A stretch of 64,000 bases of DNA from Protofrankia sp963555925. Lineage in GTDB: Bacteria; Actinomycetota; Actinomycetes; Frankiales; Frankiaceae. Location of the stretch: the NCBI GenBank assembly GCA_963555925.1, contig CAUVXJ010000077.1:9692-73691 (forward strand), in the 5' to 3' direction. Below the pieces are notes generated by a model. That model did not search any database. It saw only the letters and a program-made list of their open reading frames with translations, and had not been told where the DNA came from. Below, piece by piece: positions 16,169-25,563 of the stretch; the stretch's first letter is position 1, and each line of letters opens with the position of its first letter. The translations under genes and the position numbers were made by a program.

Positions 16169-19100
16169 ATGCCTGCCCACGAAACGCCCCGCCGCGAAAC
16201 GCCCGGCCACACGACACCGGACCACAGGGCGCCAAGCGACGCGACGCCCGCCTTCCCGCCGCTGCCGACCCAGGTCGACCTGCCCGCCCTCGAACGCGAG
16301 GTCCTCGAGCGCTGGACGGACCTGAAGGTCTTCCAGCGCTCGCTGGACGCGACCGCGGACGGGCCACAATGGATCTTCTATGAAGGTCCGCCGACCGCCA
16401 ACGGCAAGCCCGGCACCCACCATGTCGAAGCCCGGGTCTTCAAGGACCTGTTCCCCCGGTACCGCACGATGCGGGGCTTCCACGTCCCGCGCCGCGCCGG
16501 CTGGGACTGCCACGGCCTACCCGTGGAGCTCGCCGTGGAAAAGGAACTGGGTTTCACCAGTAAGAGTGACATCGAGGCATTCGGTATCGCCGCGTTCAAC
16601 GCCCGCTGCCGCGAGTCGGTGCTGCGCCATGTCGCGGACTTCTCCCGGATGACCGAGCGCATGGGCTACTGGTGTGATCTGGACAACGCCTACCGCACCA
16701 TGGACACCCCCTACATCGAGAGCGTCTGGTGGTCCCTGAAGAAGATCTTTGACAAGGGGCTGCTTGTCGAGGACCATCGCGTCACCCCCTACTGCCCGCG
16801 GGACGAGACACCCCTGTCCGACCACGAGGTCTCCCAGGGTTACGCCGACGTGGTCGACCCCTCGGTCTACGTCCGTTTCCCGGTGACCTCCGGCCCGCTC
16901 GGCGAGGCGGGTGTCAGCCTGCTCGTCTGGACGACGACCCCGTGGACGCTGGTGTCCAACACCGCGGTTGCCGTGCATCCCGACGTCACCTATGTGGTCG
17001 CCCGGACCGCGGCCGGCGGACGTGCCGACGAGCTGGTGCTGGTGGCCGAGCCGCTGCTCGGTTCGGCGGTGGGGCCGGACGCCGAGGTCGTCCAGACCGT
17101 GCGGGGAGCCGACATCGCCGGCGTGACCTATGCCCGGCCGTTCGAGCTGCTGCCGCTGGCGGATTTCGGTGCCACGGCCGCGCATTCGGTGGTGCTCGCC
17201 GACTACGTCACCACCACCGACGGTACCGGCCTGGTCCACCAGGCCCCGGCCTTCGGCGCGGAGGACCTCGCGGTCGCCCGCAAGTACGGCCTGCCCGTGG
17301 TCAACCCGGTGGGTCGTGACGGCCGGTTCGTCGCCGGCACGCCGCTGGTCGGCGGGGTGTTCTTCAAGGACGCGGACGCGGCCCTCGTCGACGACCTGCG
17401 TGCACGCGGAGTGCTGTGGCGGGCGCAGGACTACACCCACAGCTACCCACACTGCTGGCGCTGCCACACACCGTTGATCTACTACCCGCTGCCGTCCTGG
17501 TACATCCGGACGACCGCGATCGCCGACCGGCTGCTGGCCGAGAACGAACGCACCGACTGGCACCCGGAAAGGATCAAGAATGGGCGGTTCGGCGAGTGGC
17601 TGCGCGGCAATGTCGACTGGGCGCTGTCGCGCAACCGCTACTGGGGCACGCCACTGCCGATCTGGCGCTGCACGGCCGACCCGGCCCACCTGACCTGCGT
17701 CGGATCGCTGCTGGAGCTGTCGTCCCTGACCGGGCGTGACCTGTCCGCACTCGACCCGCACCGGCCGTTCGTCGACGACGTGACGATCGCCTGTCCGACC
17801 TGTGCGGCCATTGCCAGACGCGTTCCGGAAGTGATCGACGTCTGGTACGACAGCGGAGCGATGCCGTTCGCCCAGTGGGGCGCGCCACACCGCAACGGCG
17901 AACAGTTCGAGGGCCAGTACCCGGCGCAGTACATCTGCGAGGCCATCGACCAGACCCGCGGCTGGTTCTACACGCTGATGGCCGTCGGGACGCTGGTGTT
18001 CGACCGCTCCGCCTATGAGACCGTGCTGTGCCTGGGCCTGCTCCTCGACGCCGAGGGCCGCAAGATGAGCAAGCACATCGGTAATGTGCTGGACCCGTTC
18101 GAGCTGTTCGACCGGCACGGCGCGGACGCGGTGCGCTGGCTGATGCTCGCGACCGGGTCGCCCTGGTCGGACCGCCGGGTCGGCCACGAGGCCCTTGAGG
18201 ACATCGTCCGCAAGGTACTGCTGACCTACTGGAACACCGCATCGTTCTTCGTGCTCTATGCCAATGCCGGCGGCTGGGCACCGGGGCGCGTTGCCGCGTC
18301 CGACCCGCGCACGCGGCCCGTGCTCGACCGCTGGGCGTACTCGGAGCTGCATGCGACCATCGCGGAGGTGACCGAAGCCTTGGACGCCTTCGACTCGCTG
18401 CGGGCCGGCCGACGCCTGGCCCGGTTCATCGACGACCTGTCCAACTGGTATGTGCGGCGCTCCCGGCGGCGCTTCTGGGACGCCGATCCAGACGCCATGG
18501 AGACCCTCTACGCCTGCCTGGACGGCGTGACCCGGCTGATGGCCCCGTTCACCCCGTTCCTGACCGATGCGCTGTGGTCGAAGCTGGTGGTCGGCGTCCA
18601 ACCGCAGGCCCCTGACTCGGTCCACCTGGCCGGCTGGCCGCAGGCGTCGGGTGATCTCGTGGACGCGCGGCTGGCGGCCCAGATGGACCTCGTCCGCCGG
18701 CTGGTCGAGCTCGGGCGGGCGGCCAGAGCCAGCAGCGGTGTGCGCACGCGCCAGCCGCTGGCTCGCGCGGTCGTGGCGGCGCCCGAGTTCGCCGGGCTCC
18801 CCGCGGACCTGCGCGCTCAGATCGCCGACGAACTCAACGTCACCACCGTCGAGGGCGCCACCGCCGACGTGGTCGACGTGACCGTCAAGCCGAACTTCCG
18901 GGCGCTGGGCCGCCGGTTCGGCAAGCGGACCCCACTGGTCGCGGCTGCGATCGCCACGGCCGGCCCACCCGTAGACGGCCGTCTCACCGTCGAGGTGGAC
19001 GGTGAGCGGCTCGACCTCGCCGGCGATGATCTGATCATCACCGAGACGCCGCGCGAGGGATGGGCGGTGACCGCGGAGTCGGGTCTCTCCGTCGCCCTCG

Positions 19101-19447
19101 ACCTGGAGATCACTCCCGCGCTGCAACGCGCCGGTATCGCCCGGGACGTGGTGCGGGTCCTCCAGGATGCCCGCAAGACCTCCGGCCTGGACGTCACCGA
19201 CCGCGTCGATGTCCGGTGGTCGGCGGACAGGCCGGAAACGGAGCAGGCGCTGCGGGAACACGGCTCCGTCGTGGCAGCCGAGGTCCTCGCCGTGACCTTT
19301 ACGCAGCACGCCGGGGCTCCAGACGCCCAGGCTCCAGACGCCCGGGATGCCGACACCGCAGGCTCAGCTCCGGCCGGTGGGGACGGGCACACCGCGCCGG
19401 ATCTCGGCTTGACCTTCTGGCTGAGCCCGGCGGACCAGGCCGGCTGA
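16169..19447 (+). CDS. ileS: Isoleucine--tRNA ligase
   Basis: A cytosolic class I synthetase that charges tRNA-Ile; 1092 residues. The HIGH-type motif is 'PTANGKPGTHH' near residue 80, and the KMSKS-type loop is 'GRKMSKHIGN' near residue 632. The editing (CP1) domain lies between them ('WTTTPWTL', 'HQAPAFGAEDL'). The KMSKH form and overall length fit the eukaryote-like type of IleS found in actinobacteria, which is often less mupirocin-sensitive. That last point is family knowledge, not tested. The ATG at 16169 lies seven bases after ACGGAG, which is the site sequestered by the T-box. A ~30-residue polar N-terminal extension is present. Confidence 0.96.
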   Translation: MPAHETPRRETPGHTTPDHRAPSDATPAFPPLPTQVDLPALEREVLERWTDLKVFQRSLDATADGPQWIFYEGPPTANGKPGTHHVEARVFKDLFPRYRTMRGFHVPRRAGWDCHGLPVELAVEKELGFTSKSDIEAFGIAAFNARCRESVLRHVADFSRMTERMGYWCDLDNAYRTMDTPYIESVWWSLKKIFDKGLLVEDHRVTPYCPRDETPLSDHEVSQGYADVVDPSVYVRFPVTSGPLGEAGVSLLVWTTTPWTLVSNTAVAVHPDVTYVVARTAAGGRADELVLVAEPLLGSAVGPDAEVVQTVRGADIAGVTYARPFELLPLADFGATAAHSVVLADYVTTTDGTGLVHQAPAFGAEDLAVARKYGLPVVNPVGRDGRFVAGTPLVGGVFFKDADAALVDDLRARGVLWRAQDYTHSYPHCWRCHTPLIYYPLPSWYIRTTAIADRLLAENERTDWHPERIKNGRFGEWLRGNVDWALSRNRYWGTPLPIWRCTADPAHLTCVGSLLELSSLTGRDLSALDPHRPFVDDVTIACPTCAAIARRVPEVIDVWYDSGAMPFAQWGAPHRNGEQFEGQYPAQYICEAIDQTRGWFYTLMAVGTLVFDRSAYETVLCLGLLLDAEGRKMSKHIGNVLDPFELFDRHGADAVRWLMLATGSPWSDRRVGHEALEDIVRKVLLTYWNTASFFVLYANAGGWAPGRVAASDPRTRPVLDRWAYSELHATIAEVTEALDAFDSLRAGRRLARFIDDLSNWYVRRSRRRFWDADPDAMETLYACLDGVTRLMAPFTPFLTDALWSKLVVGVQPQAPDSVHLAGWPQASGDLVDARLAAQMDLVRRLVELGRAARASSGVRTRQPLARAVVAAPEFAGLPADLRAQIADELNVTTVEGATADVVDVTVKPNFRALGRRFGKRTPLVAAAIATAGPPVDGRLTVEVDGERLDLAGDDLIITETPREGWAVTAESGLSVALDLEITPALQRAGIARDVVRVLQDARKTSGLDVTDRVDVRWSADRPETEQALREHGSVVAAEVLAVTFTQHAGAPDAQAPDARDADTAGSAPAGGDGHTAPDLGLTFWLSPADQAG

Positions 19448-19514
19448 CCGTCGGCGCCGGGGAAACCTCATGCTCCCGCCGGTCAGGCGTTGCTAGAAGT
19501 GTCCTCAGGTGTCG

Positions 19515-20483
19515 CTAGAAGTCCTGGAGTCCGCTCGGGTCCCGACGGGCCGGTTCCACCATGTCGGGGCCGCGGACGCCACCGTTGTCGCTTCCCCGCG
19601 CCATCGCTCCCGCGCCCAGCGGCGGCCCGGGTGGGAAGGCCGACGTGGCAACCGGACCAGGCGCCTGGTGGGAGCCGGCTGCGATCCCGGCCGGAGCCGG
19701 CGGCGGGGGCGGTGCGCTGGTGCCGGGGTTGAGCGGTGGCCGCGGGTTGCCGCCCGGACCGACGGCCGGCTGTGTCGGCATTCCGTCAAGGTCGCGTAGC
19801 TGCATCTCCAGATAGGCGCGCAGCCGCGTGCGGTACTCGCGTTCGAATGCGCGCAGCTGCTCGACCTGGCCCTCCAACCTGCGCTTGTCGTCCTCAAGGC
19901 CACCGAGCTGCTCGGCGACGTGCGCACGGGCCTCTCCGATGATGCGGTCGGCGTCTGCACGGGCTTCCCGCCGTGCCCGGTCGGATTCGTTGCGAGCCTC
20001 CCGCAGTGCCTCGTCCGCCGTACGCTGCGCCAGGACGAGTGTGCGGGCCACCCGCTGTTCGATCTCGGCATCGAGCTGGGAGTTGCCGGTACGGGTCGCG
20101 GCCTGGGATGCCGCCGGCACCGCCGGCATCACCGCTGTCGCCGCAGCCGGCGCTGCGGTGGGACGTTCGCGGGCTGCCTGTGCGGCCGCAACCGCCTGTG
20201 CGGCCTGCGCCTGTGCCTGGGCTACCTGGCGCCGCGCCTCTTCCAGCTGCCGGCGCAGCTGCTGGTTCTCCTCGAGCATCTGGGCGGGAACACCCGGGCC
20301 GCCGCCGCCCGCGCGACGTGCCTCGTCGAGTTGTCGACGCAGGTCGGTGTTCTCGTCCAGAAGTCTGGTGAGCTCGCTCTCGACATCATCGAGGAAGGAG
20401 TCGACCTCGTCCTCGTTGTAACCGGTGCGAAACCGGGTCGGGCTGAAGACCTTGTTCTGCACGTCCTGCGGTGTCAGAGCCAC
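19515..20483 (-). CDS. divIVA: DivIVA/Wag31 polar growth protein
   Basis: A polar scaffold that directs tip growth in actinobacteria; 322 residues. The N-terminal membrane-binding segment is clear: 'LTPQDVQNKVFSPTRFRTGY' region, then 'NEDEVDSFLDDVESELTRLL'. Two coiled-coil blocks follow, separated by an Ala/Gln-rich stretch with AQAQAAQAVAAAQAA. The C-terminal ~80 residues are Pro/Gly-rich and disordered. The GTG start has GAGGAGG four bases upstream. It ends the division-gene run and is convergent with ileS. Confidence 0.93.
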   Translation of the reverse strand: MALTPQDVQNKVFSPTRFRTGYNEDEVDSFLDDVESELTRLLDENTDLRRQLDEARRAGGGGPGVPAQMLEENQQLRRQLEEARRQVAQAQAQAAQAVAAAQAARERPTAAPAAATAVMPAVPAASQAATRTGNSQLDAEIEQRVARTLVLAQRTADEALREARNESDRARREARADADRIIGEARAHVAEQLGGLEDDKRRLEGQVEQLRAFEREYRTRLRAYLEMQLRDLDGMPTQPAVGPGGNPRPPLNPGTSAPPPPPAPAGIAAGSHQAPGPVATSAFPPGPPLGAGAMARGSDNGGVRGPDMVEPARRDPSGLQDF

Positions 20484-20574
20484 GTCGCCTCCTCATGATG
20501 CGGCATCGCCGCTCCCCCGGAGAGGGCGGTCCAGCGGCAGTCTGCCGCGCGCGTTCGCCGTGTCCGCGACTTCG

Positions 20575-20841
20575 TCACAGGCCATCCGCGAGTCTCCGCA
20601 AGACCATGATCACAATTAAGATCAATAAAAATCCGAGGTCGAACGCGACGCTACCCACCCGCAGGAGAGGAATGAACCGCCGGACGAACCTCAACGGAGG
20701 GTCGGTGACCGTGTACACAGACTCAAAGACTAGTACCAGGACTCCGGCGGGTCTGAAGGTGTGGCTCAGCGAGAGCACAAGATCTATCACCGCACGCGCA
20801 ATCAGCAGCAGCAGATAGACAAGCAGAAGCGCAGAGATCAC
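20575..20841 (-). CDS. YggT family membrane protein
   Basis: An 88-residue protein with two hydrophobic segments flanking a loop with 'DPPLRFVRRFIPLLRVGSVAFD', the YggT signature. The family sits with sepF and divIVA in actinobacteria and has been linked to envelope or osmotic functions, without a settled role. The usable start is GTG. Oddly, an AGGAGAG site lies at ideal distance from an in-frame ATC eight codons upstream, so translation may really begin earlier. No ATG, GTG or TTG is available there. Confidence 0.85.
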   Translation of the reverse strand: MISALLLVYLLLLIARAVIDLVLSLSHTFRPAGVLVLVFESVYTVTDPPLRFVRRFIPLLRVGSVAFDLGFLLILIVIMVLRRLADGL

Positions 20842-20927
20842 GTCACCAAGTGCGCTGATGGCGGACTCTCCTGTGCCTGCGGGGACCGCGGTCCGGTGAC
20901 AGTTGACATATGATCAAGACTGTATGA

Positions 20928-21497
20928 TCAAGACTGATTGTAGAAGCCACCCTCGCGGATGCGCCGCTTATCGGTCTCGGTGACCTCGACGTTGTGCGGC
21001 GAGAGCAGGAACACCTTGTTGGTGACCTTCTCGATCGACCCCCGCAGGCCGAAGACCAGGCCCGCTGCGAAGTCGACCAGCCGTTTGGCATCGACGTCAT
21101 CCATCTCGGTCAAATTCATGATAACCGGAGTCCCGTCGCGGAACTCCTCCCCGATCTGCCGTGCCTCGTTGTAGCTGCGCGGTTGCAAAGTGGTGATGCG
21201 GTAGGGCGACGGCTCCTCGACCGCGGGTGGTCGGCGCATCGGGACCGGACCTGTCGGCCGGAGCTGTTCGACCGGGGGACGACGCGGCATCGCAGGCGGC
21301 TCCTCACGTGCATCAATACGACGGACCGACCGCTCCGCGGGCATGGGCTCACGGGCGTCACGTCGGTCGTCGCGCCGATCGTCACGCCGATCGTCGTGAC
21401 CGACGTCGTGACCGCCATCGTCGTACTCGTCTTCGAGGTAGTCTTCGTCCTCCTCGGCCAGACCGAGGTAGACCATCGCCCTGCGCGCGACACCCAT
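20928..21497 (-). CDS. sepF: Cell division protein SepF
   Basis: A 189-residue SepF, the membrane anchor that ties FtsZ filaments to the membrane in actinobacteria (which lack FtsA). The N-terminal amphipathic helix is 'MGVARRAMVYLGLAEEDEDY'. Next comes an acidic/Arg-rich linker with tandem DDRRDDRRD, then the conserved core with 'YNEARQIGEEFRDG', 'VIMNLTEMDDVDAKRLVDFA' and 'FLLSPHNVEV'. I chose the ATG at 21497, which puts the helix at the N-terminus; a longer frame would bury it. It follows yggS by 10 bp on the same strand. Confidence 0.93.
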   Translation of the reverse strand: MGVARRAMVYLGLAEEDEDYLEDEYDDGGHDVGHDDRRDDRRDDRRDAREPMPAERSVRRIDAREEPPAMPRRPPVEQLRPTGPVPMRRPPAVEEPSPYRITTLQPRSYNEARQIGEEFRDGTPVIMNLTEMDDVDAKRLVDFAAGLVFGLRGSIEKVTNKVFLLSPHNVEVTETDKRRIREGGFYNQS

Positions 21498-21507
21498 GGG
21501 CGCGACT

Positions 21508-22401
21508 CTAAGGGACACCACGCCGTTGACCGAACAAAGCCGTCCCGATGCGAAGGTGTGTCGCGCCTTCGGCCACTGCCACCGCAAGGTCCCCAGACAT
21601 GCCAGCGCTGATCACCGACGCGTCGGGGTGCTCCCGCCGAAGCATGTCCGAAACCTCACGTAACCCGGCGAAGGCCGGGCGAGCTGGCACATCACGGGGC
21701 GCAACCCCCATCACCCCGGCGAGGACGAGGCCCGGACTGCCCGCCACGAGGTCGCCGAGGGCGGGTATGTCGGCCGGCGATGCACCGCCTCGACCGACGT
21801 CGCCGCCGTGGCTGTCCAGCGACACCTGCAGGCAGACGACGATCTCACGACCGTGCGCGACCGCCGCGGTGGACAGCGCCGTCACCAACGGCTCCCGGTC
21901 GACCGATTGAACCCAATGCGCCCATCTGGTCACCGACCGCGCCTTGTTGCGCTGAAGTCGGCCGACGAAATGCCAACAGAGCGGAGACGACGGCTGGGAC
22001 GACACCAGGGGCACCGGCAGCGATGACGATCGGGACGACGGGGGGTGCCCGCCGGCTCTACCCGGCCCCCCGGCCCGATCCCCCCGGACGATGTCACCCG
22101 AACCCGACCGCGACGCGGCCGAAACCTCACTGTCAAAAAAGTGCTTCGTCACATCCGCCACCTTCAGGCGGGCCTCCTGTTCGCGATTTTCCGCGAAATC
22201 GGTGACCCCCAGCCCGCACAACACCACGACATCCGCCGCCGGCCAGGTCTTGCTCACCGCGACAAGGGTGAGCTCACCGGGGGCACGGCCCGCCGCGGCC
22301 GCCGCGGCGGCGATCCGGTCATGGACCTCGGCGAGGTTGAGCCGCAGATCCTCGTGACGACCGACGGCGCCCGGCGATGGAAGCCCGCCGGCAGCGCTCA
22401 C
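21508..22401 (-). CDS. YggS-type PLP homeostasis protein
   Basis: A PLP-binding TIM-barrel protein of the YggS/PROSC family, 297 residues. The PLP Lys is in 'LTLVAVSKTWPA'. 'WHFVGRLQRNKARSV' and 'VISAGMSGDLAVAVAEGATHLRIGTALFG' are the other family signatures. About 45 extra Ser/Gly/Pro-rich residues interrupt the fold between 'DFAENREQEA' and 'WHFVGRLQ', where other members have a short loop. I place the start at a GTG with GGAG six bases upstream. Usually pgeF lies between ftsZ and this gene; here pgeF is about 22 kb away. Confidence 0.88.
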   Translation of the reverse strand: MSAAGGLPSPGAVGRHEDLRLNLAEVHDRIAAAAAAAGRAPGELTLVAVSKTWPAADVVVLCGLGVTDFAENREQEARLKVADVTKHFFDSEVSAASRSGSGDIVRGDRAGGPGRAGGHPPSSRSSSLPVPLVSSQPSSPLCWHFVGRLQRNKARSVTRWAHWVQSVDREPLVTALSTAAVAHGREIVVCLQVSLDSHGGDVGRGGASPADIPALGDLVAGSPGLVLAGVMGVAPRDVPARPAFAGLREVSDMLRREHPDASVISAGMSGDLAVAVAEGATHLRIGTALFGQRRGVP

Positions 22402-22702
22402 GGCCAGCTCCGCCCACGGGCCGGCGGTGATGCCACCATTGATGCCGACACCGGGCCAGGCCCGCCAGAACCGCTCACAGCGCCGTGCCGGGCGCTCCCA
22501 GAGCGACCGGCACGAGGGACGCGGCGTCGCGGAGCCGGAGCACGCACCTCGCCGCATCGCTCCCCATCCATCGCTGCGCGATGCACGGGGTACCCCGGCT
22601 CCGTCGGTCGACACCCAACACCTCCGGTGCCCCCCTCCGCCGCCTCGCGATCCACGCACCCCAACCCCGCTCCTTCATCCACGCCCCTATTGCCGGGCGC
22701 TC
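22402..22702. other. Gene-free interval between ftsZ and yggS
   Basis: About 300 bp with no supportable gene, where many relatives carry pgeF. I see no pgeF remnant. The right end carries a copy of the dispersed 17-bp repeat ATTGCCGGGCGCTCTTA, whose final TTA is the ftsZ stop codon on the minus strand. Confidence 0.5.
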
Positions 22703-22704
22703 TT
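22688..22704 (+). repeat. Dispersed 17-bp repeat, copy 1
   Basis: ATTGCCGGGCGCTCTTA, preceded by CGCCCCT. The same word recurs at 25123-25139 with two differences, and exactly on the other strand at 63984-64000. The first two copies flank ftsZ in the same orientation. Confidence 0.7.
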
Positions 22705-24223
22705 ACTTGAGAAAGTCGGGGACATCGAGCTCGTCGTCATCCTCGGCGATCGGCCGCACCGGCCGCCGCGGCGCTGGATAGCTCGGCCGATGGCCCTCCC
22801 GCGGCTCCCGATAGGGCGGGTAGCCCTGATCGACACCGGACTCGACGCCGTCGCGTCGAGACGACGAACCGTCGTGGCCGTAATCCCGGTCGTCGGACAC
22901 GTCCGCCACATGCCCGGGAGCCGACGTCCGCGGCTGACCCGGTTGGGACGGGGCGAACGTCGGCGGGGGGTTGTAGGTGGGCGGCGAGGAATAGGTCGGC
23001 TGCGGGTTCGGCGAGGACGCGGGCTGCGGTGTGTGCGCCGGTTGCGGTGCCGCGGCAACCGGTCGGGGTTGCGGCGTCGACGGGGCGAAAATCGGCGGCG
23101 ACCCGACCGTCGTCGGCGAGGTGGACGGCGTCGTCGGGGACGAGGGGGAGCTCGTGCCCGGCGTGATGGCAGGCGCTCCGGACGCTCCGGCGGTACCCGC
23201 ACCAGCGACCCCGGGTGCGGCCGGCTGGCCGTTACCGGGCCGGCGGGTGCTCGCCAGACCGCGAGTCCGACGGTCCTGGACGGTGTCGAAGCCCGCGGCG
23301 ATGACCGTGACCCGGACCTCGTCGCCGAGGGCATCGTCGATCACCGCACCGAAGATGATGTTCGCTTCGGGATGGGCGGCGTCCGCGACCAACTCGGCCG
23401 CGGCGTTGATCTCGAACAGACCGAGATCGGAACCACCCGAGATGTTCAGCAGCACGCCCTGGGCGCCGTCCATGCTGGCCTCGAGGAGAGGTGAGGCGAT
23501 GGCCTGTTCGGCCGCGACGATGGCGCGATCATCCCCACGAGCGCGTCCGATACCCATCAAGGCGCTGCCCGCATGCGACATGACGGTCTTGACATCGGCG
23601 AAGTCGAGGTTGATCAGACCGGGAGTGGTGATGAGGTCGGTGATGCCCTGAACACCGGAGAGCAGGACCTGGTCTGCGCTGCGGAACGCGTCCAACACGC
23701 TGATGTCACGATCCGTCATCGCCAGCAACCGGTCGTTCGGAATGACGATGAGCGTGTCGACTTCGTTGCGCAGGGCGTCGATTCCCGCGTCCGCCTGGGT
23801 CGCCCGCCGGCGCCCCTCGAACGTGAACGGACGGGTGACGACACCGATGGTCAACGCACCGAGCGACCGGGCGACGTTGGCCACCACCGGCGCACCGCCG
23901 GTGCCGGTGCCACCGCCTTCCCCAGCGGTCACGAACACCATGTCGGCGCCCTTGAGGACCTCTTCGATCTCCTCGCGATGATCTTCGGCGGCCTGGCGAC
24001 CGACCTCTGGGTCGGCACCCGCCCCGAGTCCTCGGGTGAGCTCCCGGCCGACGTCGAGTTTGACGTCTGCGTCGCTCATCAGCAGGGCTTGGGCGTCGGT
24101 ATTGATAGCGATGAACTCGACGCCCTTGAGCCCGACTTCGATCATGCGGTTGACGGCGTTGACGCCGCCACCGCCGATCCCGACGACCTTGATCACCGCC
24201 AGGTAGTTCTGAGGAGCTGCCAT
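22703..24223 (-). CDS. ftsZ: Cell division GTPase FtsZ
   Basis: The tubulin-like Z-ring protein, 506 residues. The GTP-binding motifs are 'KVVGIGGGGVNAVNRM' and 'TAGEGGGTGTGGAPV' (T4 tubulin signature), and 'NLDFADVKTVM' is the T7 synergy loop. A long Pro/Ser/Thr/Gln-rich linker (about residues 315-470) precedes the conserved C-terminal peptide 'DDELDVPDFLK', which binds SepF/FtsW-type partners. The ATG at 24223 gives the usual start just before 'NYLAVIKVVG'; GGAGGA lies about ten bases upstream. Unlike the usual order, the upstream neighbour is not ftsQ. Confidence 0.96.
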   Translation of the reverse strand: MAAPQNYLAVIKVVGIGGGGVNAVNRMIEVGLKGVEFIAINTDAQALLMSDADVKLDVGRELTRGLGAGADPEVGRQAAEDHREEIEEVLKGADMVFVTAGEGGGTGTGGAPVVANVARSLGALTIGVVTRPFTFEGRRRATQADAGIDALRNEVDTLIVIPNDRLLAMTDRDISVLDAFRSADQVLLSGVQGITDLITTPGLINLDFADVKTVMSHAGSALMGIGRARGDDRAIVAAEQAIASPLLEASMDGAQGVLLNISGGSDLGLFEINAAAELVADAAHPEANIIFGAVIDDALGDEVRVTVIAAGFDTVQDRRTRGLASTRRPGNGQPAAPGVAGAGTAGASGAPAITPGTSSPSSPTTPSTSPTTVGSPPIFAPSTPQPRPVAAAPQPAHTPQPASSPNPQPTYSSPPTYNPPPTFAPSQPGQPRTSAPGHVADVSDDRDYGHDGSSSRRDGVESGVDQGYPPYREPREGHRPSYPAPRRPVRPIAEDDDELDVPDFLK

Positions 24224-24903
24224 GCGGTGTCGGTCCTCCAGCGGCATCGGTGGGCGGACGGGGGACATGCCCCAGCCGCCCGGTGCAGCGGGGAAGGCGG
24301 CGCCGAGTGGTTGGAGCAGGGAACGGCTGACGAGCTTCAACCTTCACCGTCAGCTAGACGGTTAATGTTATGTCAACTTCGAACCGTGGACCGGACAGTA
24401 GGGACGCACAACGCGGCGGTCAAGGACGCGCCCGGCGCGTCACGCTGAACCTTCGCGTCCATCGGGTCACATCATCGCGCACCCAGGTGACCACTGCAGC
24501 TCCATCCCCCGATCCGGGTATGATGACCAGCCGACCGCCACCCGGTGGCGCGAGACACACTCGAAAGGTGGCTCCCACCTCGAGCAAGTAGATGTGCAAA
24601 ATACCATGATCGTATCATCTCCGGGCAACCTGGACCCATTTTTGATCGTGGCCGGAACCACGAGATCGGCGACTCCGGACACGACCGGCCGCAACGCGAT
24701 ACACGCGGTGACCGAATATGTACGACCGAAAACAGTACATCCCGTCAGAACAGACCGTACACATCGCCTTACACAAGACGGTTCGCGGCGCCGAACTGGA
24801 ACGATTCTCCGCGTCGACCCGGAGTGGTTCCCCGCTTCGTACCACCGGACGGGATCGCGTTTTCGCGACAATACGACACCGCCCGTAACGCCGAAGTCAG
24901 CCC

Positions 24904-24970
24904 CTAGGGTGTGTCTAATGGATCTTCAATCATCGTCCGCATCGACCAACATCCACCAGACACGCCCTAG
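24904..24970. mobile_element. MITE-like 67-bp palindromic element
   Basis: CTAGGGTGTGTCT and AGACACGCCCTAG form 13-bp terminal inverted repeats with one G/T difference, around 41 bases. Five more bases inside (TGGAT/ATCCA) pair after a 2-base mismatch. Both ends carry CTAG. The layout is that of a small non-autonomous insertion or a remnant of one; no transposase is present. Confidence 0.5.
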
Positions 24971-25122
24971 TGCCAGGACACGGACAACGAATTTGAATTT
25001 CGCGACCCACCGGAAACGAGCCGCGACCACCGGCGACCACCGGGGACGACATGCGGGAATGGGCGAGAACCCGTGCCGGCCGGACCCCCCGCGGCCCCGG
25101 CCCCCGCGACGCCGCGTCCCCT

Positions 25123-25139
25123 ATTGCCGAGCGCTCTAA
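25123..25139 (+). repeat. Dispersed 17-bp repeat, copy 2
   Basis: ATTGCCGAGCGCTCTAA, preceded by CGTCCCCT, differs from copy 1 at two positions and shares its left flank. Confidence 0.6.
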
Positions 25140-25563
25140 GGTGACCACAAAACGCACCAGCCCGATTACCGGACCGGAAACAACCTGGGCCGCCGCAGCC
25201 CATTTGTACACCAACAGCGACGTCCGGTAATTCCCCGCAACGAACTCGCCGGTCGACCGGGGCCACACGATCATGGCTCTTTTCACACCGGGGTCCGAAT
25301 CGCATCGCGAGGCGGAACGACCCGACCGAGCCGGGCGGCCCCGATGCGGACCCTGGTTACCCGCACGTTCCCCACAGATGTTTTGATATCCCGGCAGGGG
25401 CGTGAGCCACCGGCCTTCATCCGAGGTGCCCAACGAGCCGAAGGTAGCGCAATCCTGATCTTTTCAGGGTCACCGGCAGCCTGCATTGGCGACACGGACC
25501 AAAAGCGAACGACCACCGGCCTTCGCGCCAATGAAGGCCCCGGGGAATCGAAGGGGGTACGAG

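Larger units (their letters stand above)
24224..25563. other. Long gene-free region upstream of ftsZ
   Basis: About 1.3 kb between the divergent ftsZ and regulator genes, AT-richer in patches. I see no supportable gene, including no ftsQ. A TTGACA-type -35 (TGTCAA at 24371-24376 read on the minus strand) may belong to an ftsZ promoter; the matching -10 is weak. The region also holds the MITE-like palindrome at 24904-24970 and the second 17-bp repeat. Confidence 0.55.

Noticed and set aside
16517..19309. A 930-codon open frame antisense to ileS
   Set aside because: It mirrors ileS codon structure, has no family motif and no ribosome site; long antisense frames are expected at this GC content.
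24224..25563. A hidden ftsQ gene upstream of ftsZ
   Set aside because: No minus-strand frame there shows a membrane helix followed by a POTRA-like domain.
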